Part shown: in pieces, positions 1-3,866 of the stretch
How positions within the stretch are numbered: position 1 is the first letter of the stretch
Layout of the letters: every line of letters begins with the position of its first letter
Origin: Candidatus Dormiibacterota bacterium
GTDB lineage: Bacteria; Chloroflexota; Dormibacteria; Dormibacterales; Dormibacteraceae
DNA: 5,637 nucleotides
Direction of reading: 5' to 3'
NCBI GenBank assembly: GCA_955652585.1
Contig: CATPBF010000018.1
Coordinates: 1 to 5,637 of the forward strand
Made by a program: the position numbers and the translations under genes
The notes under the pieces: model-generated
What the model saw: the letters and a program-made list of their open reading frames with translations, nothing else
Database searches by the model: none
Told to the model about the DNA's origin: nothing

Positions 1-102
1 CCGGTCGAGAAGTGGCACCGCGACGCCAAGATCTACACGCTGTTCGAGGGCACCAGCGAGATCCAGCGGCTAGTCATCTCGCGAGCGTTGGCTCGGGACT
101 AG
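1..102 (+). CDS. Acyl-CoA dehydrogenase, C-terminal end (partial)
   Basis: Only the last 33 residues are present; the gene enters from the left edge. They contain the motif FEGTSEIQRLVISRAL, the signature of the last helices of acyl-CoA dehydrogenases, where the FEGT-E-x-x-R segment helps bind FAD at the tetramer interface. The preceding WHRDAKIYTL also fits the family. These flavoenzymes introduce the alpha,beta double bond into acyl-CoA thioesters in fatty-acid or branched-chain amino-acid breakdown, passing electrons to ETF. Chain-length preference and the catalytic glutamate lie outside the window, so the substrate cannot be called. It ends in TAG at 100-102, and the TetR gene begins one base later, so the two are probably co-transcribed and translationally coupled. 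Confidence 0.88.
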   Translation, partial: PVEKWHRDAKIYTLFEGTSEIQRLVISRALARD

Positions 103-103
103 C

Positions 104-724
104 GTGGTTCGCGGCGCGGCGGCGCGAGCCGTCCCGACCGGAGCAGTCGACCCGCGCGAAGCCCGCCGGCTGCCGCGGCGCGCGCGGCTGACCCAGGCCG
201 CACTGGCGATCTTCGCCGCGCGCGGTTACCAAAAGACCTCGGTCGACGACATCGTCGCCCGCGCCCGCATGTCCAAGTCCGCCTTTTACGAACAGTTCGA
301 TTCCAAGGAGCAGTGCTTTCGCGAGGTCCTGGCGCAGGAGGGCGGCGAGCTCATCCACGCCGTCATCGGCGCCGCGGCGGGTGGCAACGACCATCGCGAC
401 CGGATGCGCCGAGGGATTCGTGCCTTCGTGGTCACGTGCTACAAGCGCTCGGCGGTGGCCCGGTTGATGATGGTGGAGTCGGTGGGGCTCAGCCCTAGCG
501 TGGAAGAGGTCCGGCACCAGCTGCAGGAGCGCTTTGCCCACATGGTCGCGGAGGAGGTGCGGCTCGCCCTTCTCGACGACCAGTTCTATGCCGACCAGGA
601 CCCCCAGGTTTTCGGTCGGGCGGTGGTGGGCGCGGTCAACGACGCTGTGGGCTACTTCCTGACGCACCCGGGCGCCGATGCGGAGTCGCTCGCCGCCAGC
701 CTCTGCCGGATCTTCGCCCCGTAA
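104..724 (+). CDS. TetR/AcrR-family transcriptional regulator
   Basis: This is a 206-residue protein, the usual size for the family. The N-terminal helix-turn-helix spans about residues 27-75: RLTQAALAIFAARGY (28-42), then TSVDDIVARARMSKSAFYEQF (45-65) with the recognition helix MSKSAFYEQF, then SKEQCF. The remaining roughly 130 residues are the all-helical ligand-binding and dimerisation part, which is poorly conserved in the family and gives no ligand. The start is GTG at 104, one base after the stop of the acyl-CoA dehydrogenase; the first 25 residues are arginine/alanine-rich and the true start could be further in. Coupling to an acyl-CoA dehydrogenase suggests a local repressor of a lipid or CoA-thioester catabolic operon responding to an acyl-CoA or related ligand; that is inference. 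No operator palindrome was identified. Confidence 0.88.
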   Translation: MVRGAAARAVPTGAVDPREARRLPRRARLTQAALAIFAARGYQKTSVDDIVARARMSKSAFYEQFDSKEQCFREVLAQEGGELIHAVIGAAAGGNDHRDRMRRGIRAFVVTCYKRSAVARLMMVESVGLSPSVEEVRHQLQERFAHMVAEEVRLALLDDQFYADQDPQVFGRAVVGAVNDAVGYFLTHPGADAESLAASLCRIFAP

Positions 725-790
725 CGGTCATACAAACTGCGCCGAGGTGGGGGAGATTGAGGGCCGGGCCCCGCACGTTAACACGCCGGC

Positions 791-820
791 TTGCAATGCG
801 AACGCCCGTTCGGCTACAAT
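791..820 (+). promoter_or_regulatory. Promoter of the 121-residue gene (-35 TTGCAA, -10 TACAAT)
   Basis: TTGCAA (791-796) and TACAAT (815-820) are separated by 18 bp and match the housekeeping sigma consensus well. The -10 ends 10 bases before the ATG at 831, so the predicted transcript start is about 826-829 and the mRNA would be leaderless or have only a few leader bases. A LexA-type palindrome fills the spacer, so LexA binding would block the promoter directly. Confidence 0.7.
799..812. promoter_or_regulatory. LexA (SOS) box, perfect palindrome
   Basis: CGAACGCCCGTTCG is an exact CGAAC-N4-GTTCG palindrome, matching the Gram-positive/actinobacterial LexA consensus. It is the same 14-mer (read on the other strand) as the box at 3133-3146 in front of the LysM gene, and both sit between a -35 and a -10. 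That identity within a window that also encodes LexA makes chance very unlikely. Confidence 0.82.
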
Positions 821-830
821 TATCGCAAAC

Positions 831-1196
831 ATGCGTACGCTCAGCACCCAGGTCAAGCTGCGCCGACTGATCCGATCGACCTCGGAGGCGTTCTCGCGCC
901 TGCGGTGGCAGCCGGCCGAGCGGCGTGCGGTCGGTTCGATCGTCGACCGCCTGCTGGGGCTCGCGGCCGAGGTTCGGGAGTCCTGGGACCAGGACGCCGT
1001 CTCCGGGCGTCCTGAGGAGGCCCTGAGCGCCTTCGTGGCTGAATCGCTGCGGACAGTCGAGCTGGCGATCGCCGGGATCGCACAGGACGGCTCGGACCTC
1101 GAGCTGCTGCGCCAGGACTTTGAGCGGGCCGCGGTGCCGCTGGAAGTGTTCCTGCGCGGCCTGGACGCCGAGCCGGCCCTGCAGCGCTCCGCCTAA
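831..1196 (+). CDS. Unrecognised 121-residue helical protein, candidate SOS gene
   Basis: I do not recognise the family. The product is 121 residues, without cysteines, signal peptide or membrane segment. It starts with a basic stretch (KLRRLIRS, 9-16). Three likely amphipathic helices follow at about 30-51, 62-84 and 89-110, rich in Ala, Leu, Glu and Arg, so a small soluble helical bundle is likely. The ATG at 831 is chosen because the promoter lies immediately upstream; the frame stays open further upstream, but only through the promoter and the end of the TetR gene. No ribosome-binding site precedes it, consistent with leaderless translation. The LexA box inside its promoter puts it under SOS control by inference. 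It is probably monocistronic, as the next gene starts 222 bp downstream with its own -10. Reality of the gene rests on promoter, operator and sensible composition rather than homology. Confidence 0.68.
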   Translation: MRTLSTQVKLRRLIRSTSEAFSRLRWQPAERRAVGSIVDRLLGLAAEVRESWDQDAVSGRPEEALSAFVAESLRTVELAIAGIAQDGSDLELLRQDFERAAVPLEVFLRGLDAEPALQRSA

Positions 1197-1367
1197 GGTT
1201 TTCCGCGCGTTTTGGCGGCAGCGGCGTGCTTCCAAGCCTCGGATCACACGACGTGTAGCGCCAGCGGCGCCTTAACACGGAGGGCGCCCGGCTAGATTAT
1301 CGTCAGCGTTTCTCGAACTTATGCTGTCTAGAACCGCGATTATCAATACCATCTAGCGGGGCCAGGA

Positions 1368-1385
1368 CCCCACGTTTTGATGGGG
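1368..1385. repeat. Short inverted repeat upstream of H-NOX gene 1
   Basis: CCCCA (1368-1372) and TGGGG (1381-1385) form a five-pair stem around an eight-base loop. The octamer GGGGCCAG occurs on both sides (1358-1365 and 1382-1389). It lies 20-38 bases before the predicted -10 and so would cover the -35 region. It could be an operator or a fortuitous hairpin; no equivalent precedes the second H-NOX gene. Confidence 0.3.
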
Positions 1386-1405
1386 CCAGCGTCTACCCCC
1401 CTGCT

Positions 1406-1411
1406 TACGAT
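1406..1411 (+). promoter_or_regulatory. -10 element of H-NOX gene 1
   Basis: TACGAT lies 7 bases before the ATG at 1419, which would place the transcript start on or next to the A of the start codon (leaderless). The identical hexamer stands 8 bases before the start of the paralogous gene at 2262. No convincing -35 is visible, which may point to activator dependence. Confidence 0.5.
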
Positions 1412-1418
1412 CACTTCG

Positions 1419-1967
1419 ATGCACGGCGTGATCCTCGAGGAGATGCGGCTGTACGTCGTCAACGAGTTCGGCCAGGCGGTGGCTGGCCAGGTGCTGGAAC
1501 GATCAGGACGGGCGGCTGACCACCAATACAATCCCGACCACGCTTACCCGGATACAGAGCTCGGGCTGCTGGCCATGCGCGCCGCCGAGGTGACCGGGAA
1601 GCCGATCCCTGAGATCCTGGAAGGGTTCGGCCAGGCGATGGTGCCGGACATGTTCAAGTACTACAGCATCCTCGTCAATCCACGCTGGAGCTTTGACGAC
1701 TTCCTGCTGGGGATGGAACCGGTCCTGCACGCGGCCCTCCAACTCCACACTCCGGGCGCGCTGCCGGCCAAGGTGCAAGCCACGCGTGCCGGGCCGGACA
1801 CCGTCAGAGTCGTCTACGATTCCCCGCTCCGCGCCTGCGCGGCCGTCCGTGGAGTCATTCGCGGCGCCGCCGCGCACTACGGGGTCGAGATCGAGATCAC
1901 CGAGAACGAATGTGTCCTGCGTGGCGATCCGGTCTGCGTGTTCACGGTCGCAGGCAGCAAGGACTAG
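1419..1967 (+). CDS. Heme NO-binding (H-NOX-type) sensor protein, divergent copy
   Basis: This stand-alone H-NOX domain has 182 residues, the normal family length. The start at 1419 gives MHGVILEE, matching the family's M-x-G-x-I opening and the paralogue; an earlier TTG/ATG at 1377/1380 would add 13-14 atypical residues. The proximal heme ligand is H104 in VLHAALQLHTPGALP. Y133 and S135 of the Y-x-S-x-R propionate-binding motif are present, but the arginine position is L137 (YDSPLRAC), with an arginine one residue later. The proline that distorts the heme in the Thermoanaerobacter protein (P115) aligns with A117. The distal tyrosine needed for stable O2 binding (Y140) aligns with A142, so an NO/CO sensor is more likely than an O2 sensor. 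C140, C165 and C173 match three of the four zinc ligands of redox-sensing H-NOX proteins. Heme binding is therefore plausible but possibly altered. No effector partner is adjacent. It converges on the glutaredoxin-like gene, sharing CTAG at 1964-1967. Confidence 0.85.
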   Translation: MHGVILEEMRLYVVNEFGQAVAGQVLERSGRAADHQYNPDHAYPDTELGLLAMRAAEVTGKPIPEILEGFGQAMVPDMFKYYSILVNPRWSFDDFLLGMEPVLHAALQLHTPGALPAKVQATRAGPDTVRVVYDSPLRACAAVRGVIRGAAAHYGVEIEITENECVLRGDPVCVFTVAGSKD

Positions 1968-2200
1968 TCCGCGGCATGTTGCGAGGCCAGCGCAGCGACC
2001 AGGTGAGCGCGATTGATCTTGCCCTCGGCGACGACGGCGCCATCGATCAGGACGACTGGAACGCGAAAGTCGTAGAAGCGGTGCAGCTCGTCGTCGGCGT
2101 CGACATCGGCGAGCTCGGGGTGGACGCCGAGCTCCTGGAGTAGGCCCAAGGCGGCCTCGCATAGGTGGCACCCCTGCCGAGTGACCAGGACGATGCCCAC
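1964..2200 (-). CDS. Glutaredoxin-like thiol-disulfide protein (DUF836-type)
   Basis: This 78-residue thioredoxin-fold protein has the redox motif C-H-L-C at residues 11-14, just after the first beta strand (GIVLVTRQG). The cis-proline segment RVPVVLIDG is at about 46-54, followed by a short strand and final helix. C-x-L-C with this compact length fits the glutaredoxin-like DUF836 group, which reduces or senses disulfides in the cytoplasm; its partners are generally unknown. The start is GTG at 2198-2200, giving MGIVLV directly at the first strand. No ribosome-binding site is seen, but TAGGGT lies 6 bases upstream, so the mRNA may be leaderless. The gene is wedged between two H-NOX genes on the opposite strand: its stop shares CTAG with H-NOX 1, and its start is 61 bp from the divergent start of H-NOX 2. 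The arrangement suggests it may handle the H-NOX cysteine clusters; that is inference. Confidence 0.85.
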   Translation of the reverse strand: MGIVLVTRQGCHLCEAALGLLQELGVHPELADVDADDELHRFYDFRVPVVLIDGAVVAEGKINRAHLVAALASQHAAD

Positions 2201-2206
2201 GAGGCG

Positions 2207-2212
2207 ACCCTA
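2207..2212 (-). promoter_or_regulatory. -10 element of the glutaredoxin-like gene
   Basis: Read on the - strand, TAGGGT lies 6 bases before the GTG start, which would make the transcript leaderless. It is back-to-back with the H-NOX 2 promoter in a 61-bp divergent region, so one bound factor could affect both. No clear -35 is seen. Confidence 0.38.
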
Positions 2213-2247
2213 ACCGATCTCAGGGCGCGATTCGACTATCCGCTGAG

Positions 2248-2253
2248 TACGAT
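2248..2253 (+). promoter_or_regulatory. -10 element of H-NOX gene 2
   Basis: TACGAT lies 8 bases before the ATG at 2262 and is identical to the hexamer before H-NOX gene 1. It supports both the start choice and a leaderless or nearly leaderless transcript. No clear -35 is visible. Confidence 0.5.
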
Positions 2254-2261
2254 CCTGCCCG

Positions 2262-2807
2262 ATGCAGGGCGTCATCCTCGACGAGCTGGAAAAGTACGTC
2301 CTGAGCACGCTCGGGCAGCCCGGTCTCACGCGGATGCGCAACCTGACCGGCCGAGGCGACAGCGGCTACGACTTCAGCGGCAAGTATCCCGACAACGAGC
2401 TCCTCGTGATCATGCGTGGACTGGTCGAGGCGACCGGCCGGCCGCCCGAGGAGATCGTGGAGGAGTTCGGCATCGCCCTGGTGCCCGGACTGCTCGAGGT
2501 CTACGGCTTTCTGCTCAACCCGCGATGGAGCTTCATCGATTTCCTACTCAACACCGAAGACGTCATGCATCGCGGCGTCAGACTCAACACTCCGAACGCT
2601 CGACCGCCCGAGCTGGAGGCCGTCCGGGCGGGACCGGAGTCCGTGACGATCACGTACCGCTCGAAGCGAAACCTGTGTCCGCTGGCCAAAGGCATCATCC
2701 GTGGCGCTGCCGCCCACTACAAAGTCGACATCACCATCTCTGAGGAGCGTTGCATGCTCCGAGGCGACCCGGAATGCCTGATCACAGTCGCCAAGGAGAG
2801 CCTCTAG
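2262..2807 (+). CDS. Heme NO-binding (H-NOX-type) sensor protein, canonical copy
   Basis: This stand-alone H-NOX domain has 181 residues and is collinear with the copy at 1419-1967, with a single one-residue length difference before YPD. The opening MQGVILDELEKYV is typical. H103 (VMHRGVRL) is the predicted proximal heme ligand. The motif Y132-x-S134-x-R136 (YRSKR) is complete, and P116 aligns with the heme-distorting P115 of the Thermoanaerobacter protein. The distal Y140 aligns with L141, which favours NO/CO over O2. C139, C164 and C172 fall exactly at three zinc-ligand positions described for Shewanella/Vibrio H-NOX; the fourth ligand, His161, is E161 here. The C-terminal C-M-L-R-G-D-P-E-C segment is shared with the paralogue. 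The family normally signals to a kinase, cyclase or chemoreceptor, and none is adjacent. Its stop overlaps that of the convergent LysM gene in CTAG at 2804-2807. Confidence 0.88.
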   Translation: MQGVILDELEKYVLSTLGQPGLTRMRNLTGRGDSGYDFSGKYPDNELLVIMRGLVEATGRPPEEIVEEFGIALVPGLLEVYGFLLNPRWSFIDFLLNTEDVMHRGVRLNTPNARPPELEAVRAGPESVTITYRSKRNLCPLAKGIIRGAAAHYKVDITISEERCMLRGDPECLITVAKESL

Positions 2808-3112
2808 GCCGGCAGCCGCAGGGTCTCCCCCACCACGATCACCGGGCTGGAGAGGTTGTTCATGCGCTCGATCTCGTCGATGCGGGCACGCGTGTCATCG
2901 CCCGGATAGCGTTGGGCGGCGATCGTCCACAACGTGTCGCCAGGCTGAACCACCATGGTCGCCAAGGCTCCGCCACCCTGGGCGACGCGGCTGAGGGCGA
3001 GCATCACGGCCAGCGCCCCCACCAGGACCAGCGCCCAGCGGTAGAGCTGGCGAAGCCTTGGATCGGACTGAAATGAGCCGAGCCGGCGTGGGGCGGGTCT
3101 GGCGGCGTACAT
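2804..3112 (-). CDS. Small membrane-anchored LysM protein, YneA-like SOS division inhibitor candidate
   Basis: This 102-residue protein has a short basic cytoplasmic N-terminus and one membrane segment at about residues 26-44 (WALVLVGALAVMLALS). A LysM peptidoglycan-binding domain follows at about 52-101 (VVQPGDTLWTIAAQRYPGD through VVGETLRLP), outside the membrane. Size, topology and position divergent from lexA match Bacillus YneA and the functionally similar mycobacterial Rv2719c (ChiZ), which slow cell division during the SOS response. The ATG at 3112 is chosen because a consensus promoter ends 13 bases upstream; an earlier in-frame start would run through that promoter. A perfect LexA box lies between the -35 and -10, so LexA repression is strongly suggested. 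Division inhibition itself is inferred from architecture and context, since LysM proteins are diverse. The alternative is a cell-wall anchor of other function. Confidence 0.82.
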   Translation of the reverse strand: MYAARPAPRRLGSFQSDPRLRQLYRWALVLVGALAVMLALSRVAQGGGALATMVVQPGDTLWTIAAQRYPGDDTRARIDEIERMNNLSSPVIVVGETLRLPA

Positions 3113-3125
3113 CTGTTCGAGGCCA

Positions 3126-3154
3126 ACAGTAACGAACGGGCGTTCGATTGTCAA
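3126..3154 (-). promoter_or_regulatory. Promoter of the LysM gene (-35 TTGACA, -10 TACTGT)
   Basis: On the - strand, a perfect TTGACA (3154-3149) and TACTGT (3131-3126) are separated by exactly 17 bp. The predicted start is only a few bases before the ATG at 3112, giving a very short leader without a ribosome-binding site. The spacer contains a complete LexA palindrome, so this should be a strong promoter that is silenced until LexA is cleaved. Confidence 0.8.
3133..3146. promoter_or_regulatory. LexA (SOS) box 1 of the lexA/LysM divergent region
   Basis: CGAACGGGCGTTCG is a perfect CGAAC-N4-GTTCG palindrome lying wholly inside the spacer of the LysM promoter. It is the reverse complement of the box at 799-812. 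Confidence 0.88.
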
Positions 3155-3159
3155 GCCAC

Positions 3160-3173
3160 CGAACAAAGGTTTG
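3160..3173. promoter_or_regulatory. LexA (SOS) box 2, over the lexA -35
   Basis: CGAACAAAGGTTTG fits CGAAC-N4-GTTYG with one departure from perfect symmetry. It overlaps the lexA -35 by three bases, and its centre is 27 bp from box 1. It would give LexA autorepression, probably weaker than at the perfect box. Confidence 0.72.
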
Positions 3174-3199
3174 CATCGCGACGTCCCAGGTGCTAGCAT
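3171..3199 (+). promoter_or_regulatory. Promoter of lexA (-35 TTGCAT, extended -10 TGCTAGCAT)
   Basis: TTGCAT (3171-3176) and TAGCAT (3194-3199) are 17 bp apart, with a TG dinucleotide at the extended -10 position (3191-3192). The predicted start near 3206 gives a leader of about 46 bases, the only clearly leadered gene among those with visible promoters here. Confidence 0.7.
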
Positions 3200-3240
3200 G
3201 GGCATCAACGTCCCGCCCACGCCCTGAAAAACGACTTCCT

Positions 3241-3244
3241 GGAG
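3241..3244 (+). promoter_or_regulatory. Ribosome-binding site of lexA
   Basis: GGAG stands 7 bases before a TTG codon at 3252 and decides that non-ATG start. No ATG or GTG in the same frame gives a protein with the complete N-terminal wing-helix domain. Confidence 0.7.
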
Positions 3245-3251
3245 AACGAAA

Positions 3252-3866
3252 TTGACCGAACAGCTGACCGAACGGCAGACCAAGATCCTCGAGTACATCC
3301 GCTACGTCACCAAGACTCGCAACTACCCCCCCAGCGTTCGCGAGATCGGCGAGGCGGTCGGCCTGAGCTCGAGCTCCACGGTTCACAACCACCTGAACCA
3401 GCTCGAGCGCCGTGGTCTCATCCATCGGGACCCCAGCAAGTCCCGCACCGTCCAGCTTGTGCAGGACGTCGAGTTCGACAAGCAGCGGCGCAACGCGGTC
3501 TCGGTGCCGGTCGTCGGCAACGTCGCCGCCGGGGCGCCCATCCTCGCCGAGCAGAACATCGAAGACCACGTCCTGCTCTCCACCGACCTCGCCCAGGAAG
3601 GTTTCTTCCTGCTCCGCGTCCGCGGCGAGAGCATGATCAACGCCGGCATCTTCGATGGCGATCTGGTCCTCGTGCGGCCGCAGCAGGAGGCGCCCAACGG
3701 CTCGATCGTGGTCGCCATGGTCGATGGGGACGCCACCGTCAAGCGCTTCGAGCGCGGCAACGGCCACGTCAAACTGATCGCCGAGAACCCGGCCTACGAG
3801 CCGATCGTGAGCAGCAACGTAAGCCTGGTCGGCGTCGTCCGCGGAGTGATCAGGCTCTTCCGATAA
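3252..3866 (+). CDS. lexA: LexA repressor, SOS master regulator
   Basis: This is a complete 204-residue LexA, the normal length. The N-terminal DNA-binding domain covers about residues 4-68: LTERQTKILEYI, then SVREIGEAVGLSSSSTVHNHL as the helix-turn-helix, then LERRGLI. A short linker follows, then the S24-type self-cleavage domain. The scissile bond is A93-G94 in VAAGAP. The catalytic serine is S127 in GESM, and the general-base lysine is K164 in TVKR. LexA represses SOS genes as a dimer until RecA filaments on single-stranded DNA trigger self-cleavage. Translation starts at TTG (3252) after a good ribosome-binding site. The two boxes upstream indicate autoregulation and control of the divergent LysM gene, and a third box controls the gene at 831. 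The last 17 bp overlap the end of convergent hflX, with no terminator between them. Confidence 0.97.
   Translation: MTEQLTERQTKILEYIRYVTKTRNYPPSVREIGEAVGLSSSSTVHNHLNQLERRGLIHRDPSKSRTVQLVQDVEFDKQRRNAVSVPVVGNVAAGAPILAEQNIEDHVLLSTDLAQEGFFLLRVRGESMINAGIFDGDLVLVRPQQEAPNGSIVVAMVDGDATVKRFERGNGHVKLIAENPAYEPIVSSNVSLVGVVRGVIRLFR

Larger units (their letters stand above)
1197..1418. other. Intergenic region before the first H-NOX gene
   Basis: No gene is supported in these 222 bases. They hold an inverted repeat GGCGCC (1266-1271 / 1283-1288) with an 11-base loop and no following T-run, so it is at best a weak terminator for the preceding gene. The middle (about 1290-1356) is noticeably more AT-rich, with two copies of GATTATC and three CTAG tetranucleotides, a word usually rare in bacterial DNA. 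A CCCCA/TGGGG hairpin and the repeated GGGGCCAG (1358-1365, 1382-1389) lie just upstream of the H-NOX promoter. Regulatory content is likely, but its nature is not readable. Confidence 0.4.

Noticed and set aside
74..667. Long open frame on the - strand opposite the TetR gene (197 codons)
   Set aside because: It is antisense to a clear TetR regulator, is rich in His/Arg/Gly typical of GC-rich shadow frames, and shows no domain or start signal.
636..1247. Long - strand frames (636-1247 and 853-1278) opposite the 121-residue gene
   Set aside because: Low-complexity Arg/Pro/Gly composition, and they run across the promoter and operator of the + strand gene, which has better supporting signals.
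1266..1288. GGCGCC inverted repeat as a terminator
   Set aside because: It has an 11-base loop, a self-complementary arm and no T-run; too weak to call.
1503..2171. 222-codon - strand frame across H-NOX 1 and the glutaredoxin-like gene
   Set aside because: It overlaps two recognised genes in other frames, and its start region is arginine-rich shadow composition.
2165..2743. 192-codon + strand frame overlapping H-NOX 2
   Set aside because: Arg/His-rich shadow of the real H-NOX frame, which has the conserved heme motifs.
1419..2807. V4R-type (4-vinyl reductase) domain for the two paralogues
   Set aside because: The C-terminal C-x-L-R-G-D-P-x-C resembles V4R proteins, but the M-x-G-V-I-L start, proximal histidine at 103/104, Y-x-S motif 29 residues later and total length of about 181 fit H-NOX over the whole protein.
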